Assembly (NCBI GenBank): GCA_015179125.1
Contig: WHVA01000234.1
Coordinates: forward strand, 103,110 to 167,109
DNA length: 64,000 bases
Source: Gautieria morchelliformis
Lineage: Eukaryota; Basidiomycota; Agaricomycetes; Gomphales; Gomphaceae
Reading direction: 5' to 3'
Positions 33,701-42,514 of this stretch are shown in pieces. The position numbers were made by a program, and so were the translations under genes. The notes under the pieces were generated by a model. It saw only the letters and a list, made by a program, of their open reading frames with translations, was not told where the DNA came from and ran no database searches. Numbering within the stretch: the stretch's first letter is position 1; each line of letters opens with the position of its first letter.

Positions 33701-34368
33701 TCTTCCGGAACTGAGCTCATATCGACCGGAGCGGAAGTCGAGGTGGAGAGGTGAAGCTGGAAAACGGTCGTATCCTCTTGCCGTTGCAATACGCGGAAAG
33801 CGGTGGCAGAAACGAGCGCAATTCGAGGAGCTTCGAGGGGTGGAGGTGCTAAAGCGGGACCGGAGTGCGGAACTGAATCCACGAGCGGAGTTGCAGAAGA
33901 GGTCTGAGCCATCTTTGCGGAAGACGTCGGAATAGACGGAAGTTGATCCGGGGTACGGAACTGTATTTGACCCAATGCCCAGTTAATCGACAGATTATAT
34001 CGGGTGAGCCAATTGTGTCCTAGTACAACGGAACAGCTAGCATCTAGCGGAGTAACATAAAACGTAACTTCATGGTTGTCCCCAGTAGCGAAACGGATAG
34101 ACAGATCCACAACTTGGGAAATTCCCGTGTTGGAAGACCCGTCGAAAAGGCGGAGCGGAATTGTCGGAATGTTGCGGGTCGGAAGTTTATGTTTTAAAAC
34201 AAAGTCGGAGTCGAGGAAACAATGAGTCGAACCGGAGTCGACCAGTGCTGTAAATGGGGGTGCGGAAATGGTGTCGGAAGTGAGGGGAACAGATAGAGAG
34301 TCGGAGGACGAAAGAGCGGATGCGTTGAGTTTAACCTCGTTTGTCGCACGAATGGGGTCAACACAGCC
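30724..34368 (-). CDS. pol: Gypsy chromovirus Pol polyprotein (protease, RT, RNase H, integrase, chromodomain)
   Basis: The frame is open for 1,214 codons from just after a TGA (34,369-34,371). Domains in order: aspartic protease with FTALVDSGSTHCFLDS and VLGHNWL; reverse transcriptase with VDFRRLN, KIDLRHAYH, MPFGLTNAPAAFQ and the catalytic VYIDDILIYS; RNase H with LETDASDYA; integrase with zinc-binding HDHPLSGHQGQNKT...CKSCTTC, then SMDFIEKLP and TSDRGSEF for the DDE core; and a C-terminal chromodomain (YLVKWAGYENTDEETSWI). The chromodomain places it among chromoviruses, which use it to target chromatin. Gag ends in TAG 32 bp upstream in another frame, after a run of seven A. How Pol is translated (reinitiation or frameshift) is not settled. 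No internal stop is present. Confidence 0.95.
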   Translation of the reverse strand, partial: GCVDPIRATNEVKLNASALSSSDSLSVPLTSDTISAPPFTALVDSGSTHCFLDSDFVLKHKLPTRNIPTIPLRLFDGSSNTGISQVVDLSIRFATGDNHEVTFYVTPLDASCSVVLGHNWLTRYNLSINWALGQIQFRTPDQLPSIPTSSAKMAQTSSATPLVDSVPHSGPALAPPPLEAPRIALVSATAFRVLQRQEDTTVFQLHLSTSTSAPVDMSSVPEEYRDFPHVFNKTKADKPAEHRPYDLKIDLEEGASPPLGPIYSLSQSELLTLREFVDEHLNMGSIRPSLSPHGAPVLFVKKKDGSLRLCVDFRRLNALTKKDKYPLLRISDLLNTPRRAKIYTKIDLRHAYHLVRIREGDKWKTTFRTRYGAFEWTVMPFGLTNAPAAFQRFMNDVFSDLLDVCVLVYIDDILIYSNTPEKHQEHVREVLRRLRKHHLYAKAEKCEWHRDTVEYLGYILSPTGLTMAEDKVKAIQEWPEPQRVKDVQSFLGFANFYRRFIYNFSDITVPLTRLTRKGAPWNFTPECRSAFEALKSAFTTAPILGFWIPDAQLVLETDASDYALAAILSIISPDDREIHPIVFHSRTFSAPELNYNVHDKELLAIFEAFKIWRHYLEGPTYPIDVVTDHKNLEYFATTKILTRRQVRWSEYLSQFNMVIRFRPRKLGAKPDALTRRWDVYPKEGSSDYASVNPHNFRPVFSTEQLASSLRATALQFPLLRASIIMDTESLHSDIRSALRSDPISAAHLDDPTSPGWSLDSDGFLRYKSRIYVPDTNDLRLCVLQQSHDHPLSGHQGQNKTLDIIRRTYTWPLLCTMVQDYCKSCTTCMRAKPQRHKPYGLLKQLPIPEQPWNSISMDFIEKLPKSSGYDTILVIVDRLTKQSIFILTYDTITSAQLAQLFVLHVFSKHGIPSHVTSDRGSEFVSSFFRTLRKALNMKLHFTSGYHPKGDGQTECTNQTLEQYLRVYCNYQHSNWSDLLPLAEFAYNNAPSATTGISPFYANKGYHPNLAIHPERDLASARAQDFIVELDDLHQHLQENITAAQKRYQTSADRKRLPQPAFEIGDKAFVKAENFCTTRPSKKLSEKYLGPYEIIAKAGSRSFTLRLPDNMRAVHPVFHVSMLEPAVPNTIPNREQPPPPPVIIDGEPEYEISEILNSKLDRRYYCQLQYLVKWAGYENTDEETSWISATELDHASDLVSDFHKSYPDKPGPISAS

Positions 34369-34399
34369 TCAGCTCGTGCGGAGGCCGGAGGACTGCTGA

Positions 34400-35814
34400 C
34401 TATTTTTTTGAATCCACAGCGGGAACCGCTTCGGATTTCTCTTCCGTCTTTGCTGCGCGGCCCTTGGCCTTAGCAGCGGAGGCGGAAGCGCGAGTGCAGT
34501 CGCGAGCGACGTGACCTCCTTTGCCGCAGAAGAGGCAAAGGTTGTTGTCCATGCGACGCTGGCATTCTACGGGGGTTAGTTTCCCATCCTTCCCAAGTTT
34601 GTCGGAAAGGTCCGGAGTGCTCTTCCGGGCGTTGGTGTTGGAACCAGAGGCCTGGTTGTTCCGAGGGGTGGAGTTGTTGTTCTGGTTGCCGGAGTTGGAT
34701 CCGGAACTGTTGTTGTTGTTGTTTCCGGAGTTGGTGTTTCTGGAATTAGTCTTCTTCTTGTCTTTATCAGACTTCTTATCGGAAGACTTGTCGTTCTTGC
34801 TCTGGGCGGAAGTTTCGCGAGCAATCTCGGAGTGTCTTTCCCAGTAGCGCGAATCGATGGATTGGGCGAGGTTGCGGAGGTTGGTAAGGGTGGCGGGTTT
34901 TCCGACGCGGGCGATTTCATCCTTGATGCGGGATGGCAAGCCCATGTAAAACTGGCGTCGGAGTGTGGCTTCTACCCATTGGACTCGAGGAGCAAGCTGC
35001 TGAAACGTGACGATATATTTAGCTATCTTATGAGTGTCTTTCATGCGAAGCTTATCGAGTTCATTTTCCACATCGGCTTCCATATCAAATGGTCCGAAGT
35101 TGCTGCGGAGTTCGGAAATGAAATTGGGGTAATCGTTGGCCCAGTCGACGAGAGCGAACGGATCCATGAGGGCGGGTTCGAAGTAGTCGAGCGCCGTGCC
35201 TCGGAGATAGGAAAGGGCATAATTGACCTTTCGTTCGTCGTGGGAAAGGTGTCAGGACAATCACGGAAGTTGAGTTGAAGCTGGACCAGAAATGGCTGGA
35301 GCTTCTTGGGGTTGGAACCGTCGAACTGATCTGGTTCGCGGACCTTTGTCTTGGGGCGTGGTGGTGCTTGGGCCGGGTGCTGGAGTTGTCCGGCTAGCAT
35401 GGCGATGGCTTGTGCAAGATCGGGAACTGGCACGGGCGGAACTGGGTTGGCGGGAATATGAGGCGGAATTGGAGGTGGAGGACCGCCTGGGGGACCGCCG
35501 GGTGGGCCGCCATGAGGGCCGCCTGGAGGTGGTCCTGGTGGAGGTGGTGGTGGTGGAGCTGGGCGTCGGAATGACGCTGCTGTTTGTTCGCCGCTGCTAC
35601 TTGTCGAATTCCCGTCATAGTCGGGATTTTCATCGGGATTAGCGTCGGGAACTTCTTTGAATCGTTGCGGAAAAGCATCGGAAAGCTCATCGTCGGCATG
35701 AGAGCTGCTAGAGGGTTCCGCGTGCCTTGGTGCTGTGGATCTAAGACTGCCAAAATAAGAGAGAGCTTCGACAGCTCCTGCTCGAGCTGAAGTAGCTGTG
35801 GTACGAGGAGGCAT
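34400..35814 (-). pseudogene. gag: Gypsy chromovirus Gag, one-base frameshift
   Basis: The N-terminal half starts MPPRTTATSARAGAVEALS and includes a long proline/glycine tract (about 35,440-35,560) and a capsid-like start (REPDQFDGSNPKKLQPFL). The second half, in another frame, reads SHDERKVNYALSYLRGTAL, VDWANDYPNFISELRSNFG, an Asn/Ser-rich linker and a CCHC zinc knuckle, CLFCGKGGHVARDC. The two halves join if one T is added to the TTT run (plus-strand AAA at 35,245-35,247). The shift would truncate Gag unless it is a sequencing error. The full-length product would be about 480 residues and would package element RNA. Confidence 0.9.
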
Positions 35815-35847
35815 AGTGATAGTTATCGGGTGGGAATCAGATAATAC

Positions 35848-36528
35848 TGTTACGTATCGAGATTTCCACTAAGTCGGAACTGGAAAGGACGGCGGCTTCA
35901 ACTTATAGGTTGCGCCCCCAATGAACTATCGTCCTAGGTATTTCGGAACTGAGTCGGAAGTCGGAAGGTACTGAACCAAAGGTTTGGTCGGAACTGGAAT
36001 CGGAACTGAGGCGGAAGGTGGGAGGCGGAGAGAACTGAGATCTTGCTAGACTCGCTGTGCTAAGAACAGGAGATGGAGCGAAGGAAATCAAGTATCGAAG
36101 GTGATTATCTGATTGCAGAATAACAGGCATACATGAGGGGGTTTTATACAAAGCGCAAAACAACAAGTAATGGTATGCTACTAAGCAAATTCCGGAGGAA
36201 GCGGAAGTCGAGTACAATGTGTGGGAACTAACTAATTGGGAACAATGGGACTACAAGGGGGTTCAGGGTAAGGTAGAACAATGGCAAAGAACAAGGGGTC
36301 GGGAAAACATATCTGACAACGAACTACAAGGGTGACCGGATATATGGTTTTGATGAACGATGAAACGGGTCCGGTGGGTCCGAGTAATAGAGTTGAAAGA
36401 ACAAGGGAAATGTACAAGGGGCGGAATGTCGGAAATGTCGGAGGGGCGGAGTGTGTTGCGGAAATATCGGAGGGGTGGAATGTGTGGCGGAAGTGAGGGT
36501 CGGAAGTCGGAAATGATTGGTCGTAACA
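35848..36528 (-). repeat. 5' LTR of the chromovirus
   Basis: It has plus-strand edges tgttacgtatcgagatttcc and gattggtcgtaaca and holds the element promoter for the minus-strand transcript. It is followed directly by the duplicated target gttgc. Confidence 0.95.
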
Positions 36529-37434
36529 GTTGCGTGTAATACCCAGGAAACATGAACATAACTTACTAATAAGTTTAGGATGGTGGCCGGTTGTGCACTG
36601 TGACCTGGATAATAAGATGCATGAGCGCCATTCACAGTAAAGGATCAGAAGTCATACTAACCTGACGAGATTGGTTGTCTGAAGGAATCACAATGGAAAA
36701 TTCAGAGGACAGAGCTTGAAAAGCAGCGCATAGATGATGGTCGTGGTGAAAGGAACCTTCAACGTGACACAGATGAGTGACAGCTTAGCTCAGCAATCTC
36801 ATTATGTAGTTTAGCGCGCAGTATCATAAACTTTGCACTTCAGCATCCAAACAGAGCGATCTTTGGTCTGACCGTTTCTGTATGTTAGTAGATTGGAAGA
36901 TATAAGAGAGTTGACATATACAGCTCTGTGTGCCCCGGCCTGACTGTGAGCCAAAACTGTCAGGTGGGTGGGTGGTGGTGGTAGAAGAACGAAGATGCTG
37001 ACTTGAAATCATTAATATTTGTGCATATGTAATACTTAGCCTAGTAAGTAGGTACTGAGACTAGTCACTGCTCCAAATTTTCCCAAGTCCAGCCTGGGAA
37101 CGAGCAACCATATGCCCTTGCTTGTGTTGCCACATGGCCACACATGGCTGAAGTCTGATCGGGATCAAGCATCGGACTGATTTAGTCGTACTATGACAGA
37201 ATCCGACAATCGACGATGTGGGGTTACCCTGGGTACTCATGATCCTGGGTTGAAGATTGAGGACATGGGGTTGCAGAAGATTGAACCCAGCCCCAGGTAT
37301 TTGGATGTCCGCGGTGCCGACCTCATCGTAGATCACGAGTACCCACTAATGTCTAGGAGTCGGCGCTTCTATATCAGACTAGCCTACGTATTCCGATGAT
37401 GATTACCAACCCATAAAACGCAGTGAATGCTCAT
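36529..37434. other. Spacer without a supported gene
   Basis: About 900 bp of mixed composition right of the chromovirus. Short frames on both strands show no motif. Nothing repetitive was recognised. Confidence 0.4.
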
Positions 37435-37870
37435 ATGATATCAGTAAATAGGAAAGAGGCCGTCATGAGTCAGGATTGGATAGGGGTGTGCAGTCAGGAT
37501 ACTTCCTATGGCCAGAATGCATTCACATCCTACCCGTAGATCATGTGGGATAAACCCAGCAGACCAAGAGTCCGTGCAGGGTAACATGCATGCAGGTCTG
37601 AAGGTGTGTTTTCTTACATAGGTACCTTTGTCCTCTCTCCCCCCCATTGTTTCACATTCGCACTCCTTCTTTTCTCCATTGTATATGTGTTTCAAAAGGG
37701 GGTTAAGTCAGGAAGGTGATGGGGCCAGTGATGAACCATCACGCCGGGTAAAGGATGTCAATTGTGTTTGATGGTGTGCCTGCTGGTGAATGATGCGAGT
37801 AGTGAATGGTTGTTCAGCAAAGTCGGCGAAGGGCGAATGGAGCGAACATAGAGGTGGTAAGGCTGAACAT
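37435..37870 (+). mobile_element. Remnant of an L1 LTR (right half, rearranged)
   Basis: Blocks such as aataggaaagaggccgtc, tcaggattggataggggtg and ccagtgatgaaccatcacgc follow the order of the right half of the 23,509 LTR, with internal deletions. The terminal tgaca is missing. Confidence 0.65.
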
Positions 37871-38285
37871 GAGTCCGGATCAACTCGTGAGTACTTCACA
37901 AGTTGATCCATGGGAATACCTATGGGTTGGATCCTATGAGTAATGGGTACCCAAGCTGAGATACCCATGCAGATCCAAGTATCTAGTTTACATTGTATAG
38001 AAAAACCTGTGGGTAACTTGGATCCGTGGCAATATTATAAACTAGCAAATTGCCCTTTGTTTTTACCAGATAGGAGGCCACTGCCAGTTGTATTTAGACC
38101 AGTTCACTACCGGTTAATTAATTTAGTACACTCATATTTTGCAGACTTAAGGCAATATTTATCTATAATTAACATGTAACTAATGATTATCTATGAGGAA
38201 ACCACTCCTGCCCTGGATGGAAAGGACCTGCTTCAGGTTCAAACATATGTCTGATGTCCGAACCATGGAGGGAAAGTACTAGTGT

Positions 38286-38654
38286 TCAATCACATATCAG
38301 CGTTAACGAGATCACTGGCCTGGGTAGAGATAGCTGAATTAACAGTACAATCGAATCATACGACGAACATACAGCTTCGTCGACGGGGCCTACGGCACCG
38401 AGCAGAATGGCCACAAATTCGCTCGCAGAGCCGTCGACATCATTGCCTCGGGATTGCATGCGAGGGGGCGCAGGGGGTGCAATGGACACAATGGGCCCAA
38501 GGAGCAAAGGGAGGGATGGAGCGAGCAAAGGGAGGATCAAAGGAAACGGCGGGGGAGCAGGAAAGCTAGGAGGCAGACTCACAGAGGGCGCAGGGGGAAC
38601 AGGGAGCGCAAACGCAGAGGTGGCGATGGCAAGGAGGACAAAGGAGTGCACCAT
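38286..38654 (-). CDS. Possible secreted protein, first exon
   Basis: The minus-strand frame from 38,654 begins MVHSFVLLAIATSAFALPV, a good signal peptide with likely cleavage after FALP or nearby, followed by a proline-rich mature segment. Two donor-like sites occur in the frame: gtgagt after PPAPS, and gtatgt after GPVDEA (about 38,370). The protein may therefore be spliced, and its downstream exons were not found before 38,160. It is unrecognised, could be a small secreted protein, and may be a fragment. Confidence 0.35.
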   Translation of the reverse strand: MVHSFVLLAIATSAFALPVPPAPSVSLPPSFPAPPPFPLILPLLAPSLPLLLGPIVSIAPPAPPRMQSRGNDVDGSASEFVAILLGAVGPVDEAVCSSYDSIVLLIQLSLPRPVISLTLICD

Positions 38655-39224
38655 GGTAATGACCGTGGATTGTAAGTAGGGCGTGTGATGACGGTTGGGG
38701 AAAGGATCAGAAGGATGAACGGGGAGCCGTGTAGATGTTATCCACGGAATTTATACCGTCCCCCAGTACTGGTTGGACTGGCGCCACCGGGGTATTCAAC
38801 CAATCTAACTGAATGGCAATCATTGGGCGCATTATTCAGTTCAGAGAATATAGATTGGGAACAGATACTCCATAAATTTGCCAAGGATCGTCGTCTCTAC
38901 GCCGCGCTCCCAGGCCCGCAGCCGACGAGGTAGCCCCGACGCACGACCACGATGAGGCACCACAGTCCCACAGTAGCGCAACGGTGCTGAAATCCCTACG
39001 GACCCCAAGGGCACCGTGAGCGCCCCGCCATGCATCCGTGTAGCACCGCGACAACCCCACCACCCTCGAGACCCTACGGGCTCTGGTGGACCCTACAGCA
39101 CCAGCACCGGCAGCCACAGACCCTGCGACCACGCTACCATCATCATCATCCATGCGTGCACACGCGTACACACGACACGGTGCTGCATGGCCCTATGCCG
39201 ACGGCATGTGCATGGGGGCGCGTG
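38655..39224. other. Spacer leading into the minisatellite
   Basis: The first part would be upstream sequence of the minus-strand candidate. From about 38,930 GC content rises and imperfect repeats begin. No gene is supported. Confidence 0.3.
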
Positions 39225-40310
39225 GCGTGTGGTGCGCGGGGAGGTGGTGCGCGGGGAGGTGGTGCGCGGGGAGGTGGTGCGCGGGGAGGTGGTGCGCGGG
39301 GAGGTGGTGCGCGTGGAGGGCAGGCAGTGCGCGGGGAGGTGGTGCATGTGGAGGCGGCATGGCATGCGGTGTGCGGGTCGTCGTCGCGTGCGCACGCAAA
39401 GGGCGCGTAGAGGTGGTGTGCGTGGAGGGAGGTGACGCTGGAGGTGGCGTCGTCGCATGTGCACGGGGGTGCGTGGGGTGTGGTGCGCGTCGTGCGCAGG
39501 CAGGCAGCGTGCGGGAAGGTGGTGCAAGGTGGAGCCTGGAGGTGGCCGTGGCGTGCGGTGCGCACTGTGCGCGGGCAGGTACTGCGCGGGGAGGTGGTGC
39601 GCGGGGAGGTGTCGGCGGCGTCGTTGTCGCGTGTGGGCAGGCAGTGCGCGGGGAGGTGACGGCGGCGTCGTTGTCGTGTGTGCGGGCAGGTAGTGCGCGC
39701 GGATGTGACGGCGGCGTCGTTGTCGCGTGTGGGCAGGTAGTGCGTGCGGAGGTGGTGCACGCGGAGATGACGGCGTCGTCGTCGTTGCGTGTGCGGGCAG
39801 GTAGTACGCGCGGAGGTGGTGTGCGCGGAGATGACGGCGTCGTCGTTGTCGCGTGTGCGGGCAGGTAGTGTGCGCGGAGATGACGATGTCATCGTCGTTG
39901 CGTGTGCGGGCAGGTAGTGCGCGCGGAGGTGGTGCGCGCGGAGATGACGGCGTTGTCGTCGTCGCGTGTGCGGGCAGGTAGTGCACGCGGAGGTGGTGCG
40001 CGCGGAGATGACGGTGTCGTCGTCGTCGCGTGTGCGGGCAGGTAGTGCGCGCGGATGTGAGGGCGGCGTCGTCGTCGCGTGTGGGCAGGTAGTGCACGTG
40101 GAGATCATGGCGGTGTCGTCACGTGTGTGGGCAGGTAGTGCGCGCAGAGGTGGTGCGCGTGGAGGTGATGGCGTCGTCATTGTCGTGTGTGCGGGCAGGT
40201 AGTGCGCGCGGAGGTGGTGCATGCGGATGTGACGGCGGCGTCGTCATCGCGTGTGGGCAGGTAGTGCGCGCGGAGGTGACGGCGGCGTCGTCGTCGCGTG
40301 CTGTGGTGTG
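39225..40310. repeat. GC-rich minisatellite with 15-bp and 47/63-bp units
   Basis: At 39,231-39,320 a 15-bp unit (ggtgcgcggggaggt) is repeated about six times. From about 39,560 the core gggcaggtagtgcgcgcgg recurs at spacings near 47 or 63 bp; long units contain an extra 15-16 bp block (gaggtggtgcgcgcg). At least eleven cores are present to 40,270. Frames of up to 358 codons run through on both strands only because stops are absent from the unit. Confidence 0.93.
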
Positions 40311-41335
40311 GTGGTAGCATTGCGGGTGCAAGGGGAGGGTGAGTGGGCGGCAAGGGAAGTCATCAGACGCCTTAGAAAAAAAAAGAGTCGTATTACCTCA
40401 GCCATGTCCCGCAGAGCGACCAGATTCGACTTTTTTACGGGACATGGCCCCCACTGACAGCACAGTGGGTGCCTGGCATGTCCCGCAATGTGCTAAACCT
40501 TGATGGTGATTGCAGGACATGCGCTAAGAATGGAGCACAGGGTGGCTATAGGGAAGCGCGCAGCCTCACCGAGCCAGCACGTGAAATGCATCCCTCACGC
40601 GTCTGAAGGAGTTCCTTCAGTGGCGAGAGTGACCCCCAGGTGGGGGGCCGGCGTCCCCTTCACCAGCGCGGTCGCTGCGGTCGTCGCGGTCGGTGCTGCA
40701 GGCAGCAGAAAAAAACCGGCTGGGGGACGCTCACATAAGCCCCGCCCGGCATCGGCCGCCGCGTGTCCCGCAGCGATCTAAGGGTTGCTTAGCTGAAGGC
40801 CATGGGCCCTCTATCCCCATTACTCATGTCCCCACTAATTGGCCCTGGGCGCCAATGCAACCCGGGGCCATGGCCACTCCACTACCCTGATTTCCAATGC
40901 CGGCCACTGGGCTGCCCTGTCACACACCAGAAGACAGTGTGTGGCAATGGTGTCCAATGCTTCACACCAATAATCATTGCAGTTTCAAAATCCAATGTGC
41001 TCCATCGCACAGTAGTGCAACACAATGCAGCACAGTGACAACAAACTAAATATTTACAATGTTATACATTGCACCACACTATCAATCATTGCCATCTCCA
41101 AATCCAATGTGCCTCATTGCACACCAGTGTGGCCCACTGTGATGCAATGCAGTGCAGTGTTTACCAATTAAAAAAATACGATGAAAACATAATGCATTCC
41201 ACTGTGATGCAATGCAAAACAATACAATAAAAACATAATGTATTCCAGTGGTATCTTTTAGATTAAAATATTAATTAGTGCCTTTTTATCAAATGAAATC
41301 TGTTGCTTAGTGGTTGAAACCACTATGTTCGCCTC
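40311..41335. other. Low-complexity spacer with TGTCCCG inverted motifs and CAATG-rich DNA
   Basis: At 40,398-40,449 ccatgtcccg faces cgggacatgg with about a 30-bp spacer. From 40,840 to 41,240 the sequence is made of variants of tccaatgtgc and aatgcagtgc. No gene, tRNA or element ends were recognised. Confidence 0.6.
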
Positions 41336-42514
41336 CCCTCTGTGTGCTGACTAAGCCCTTCGGGGCACGTGCAACACTGATGAATGAGGGTCACGTGACC
41401 GTGTCGACAGAAGAACAGTGTCAATCCAAGGATAGTCAAATCAAAAGCGTTCGCTTTTAAGGTAGTATAGAGTAAACAGTGATAGTAGACTCTCAACGAA
41501 GATTTGGAATAAACTGTTAAGAACTGAGCTCTGTAACTATCAAACAAGATTACAGCAATTTCAGGAGGCAGAAAAATCGATTCTGGATAATTTTGTTCAT
41601 ACATTTGTACTAGCTATTTATACTATGTTGATAGTAACTACTAGTGTTCAAGATATTGGATGGATGGGTCGAAAAAATACTTTGTAGCTAAGGGGTGACT
41701 AATTTATAGTCATAAAGTCATGGGGTGATGGGGATAGTGTCAGGATTGTCTGGGCTTTGAAATAGAGATCTGTACCTAGTATACAAAGCCCCTGTCCACA
41801 TGTTGTTAGGATAGTAATCAGTCAGACGTGTCATGGGATTCAAATAGAAAATGGATTTGATTTTACTCTGCCCAGCATATATGCTGGGCTTGGAGATGGG
41901 GCCGCTGTCTCTGTGCCTCTCTTGTGTGGCAGCTGATTGAGTATATGTGTTGCAGATGACTTTCTCAGGTCACTCCACAACACCCTGTACCCCTGCGCAG
42001 TCTACTATTCTCTGCGGCGTTTGGTGCCCGTACCCCTCGGTACCTATGGCCTGGCGCCTGTCGACGTCATGGCTGATACCATCACCCGATAGGCGCGCCG
42101 TCCCTGATCGACCGCACGTGGCCGACGCTCGAACTCCTGTATATTACCCGATCTATGGGTAATATAGCGTGTCGTAAAATTCGTGTGATCGTCGTCTGCA
42201 CCGACGTCTATCGTGAATGTAGTTTGTGTTTCTTTTGATTTTTCTTTTGTTTTTCTTTTGTTTTTCTATTAGTTTCTTTTTATATATAAATGATTTGAGT
42301 AAGATAATTGCGTTTATCACAACAGTATCTGGGGAGTACCTATAGCTGGGGGTTTCAATATCCATTGTATCCAACCCATGCCTGCTCACAGTCCTTGGTG
42401 GTGGTCTCAGCGGAACTCCATTTGCTTCCATGTACCTTCAGATTTGTTCGCTTCATTGTCACTCACTCCCAACTGTCCAAGCTACTGTTCATGTGAACAG
42501 GTAGGTGCCCCGCC
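41336..42514. other. AT-rich spacer with one exon-like fragment
   Basis: A candidate exon starts after ttgcag at about 41,956 and reads DDFLRSLHNTLYPCAVYYSL then RRLVPVPLGTYGLAPVDVMA to a stop near 42,092. No neighbour exon was found. The rest is AT-rich, with tttcttttgtttttc repeats near 42,230-42,280. Confidence 0.35.

Larger units (their letters stand above)
28565..36528 (-). mobile_element. Complete Ty3/Gypsy chromovirus, 7,964 bp
   Basis: The element is transcribed right to left. The 5' LTR is 35,848-36,528 and the 3' LTR is 28,565-29,245, both 681 bp and about 98% identical. The target GTTGC is duplicated at 28,560-28,564 and 36,529-36,533. The order is LTR, gag (35,814-34,400), pol (34,368-30,724, ending in a chromodomain), an antisense spliced gene (29,367-30,593) and LTR. 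The leader between 5' LTR and gag start is only about 33 bp, and no conventional tRNA primer-binding site was obvious, so self-priming of the Tf1 kind is possible. A purine-rich tract (agaagggaga on the minus strand) abuts the 3' LTR. Confidence 0.97.

Noticed and set aside
39086..40222. Long frames on both strands (260, 334 and 358 codons) rich in Ala, Arg, His, Pro and Gly
   Set aside because: They follow the GC-rich minisatellite and exist in several frames at once; no start context, splice sites or domain.
39225..40310. Minisatellite as a CRISPR-like or other spacer array
   Set aside because: Units are contiguous variants with no unique spacers, and the organism is eukaryotic.
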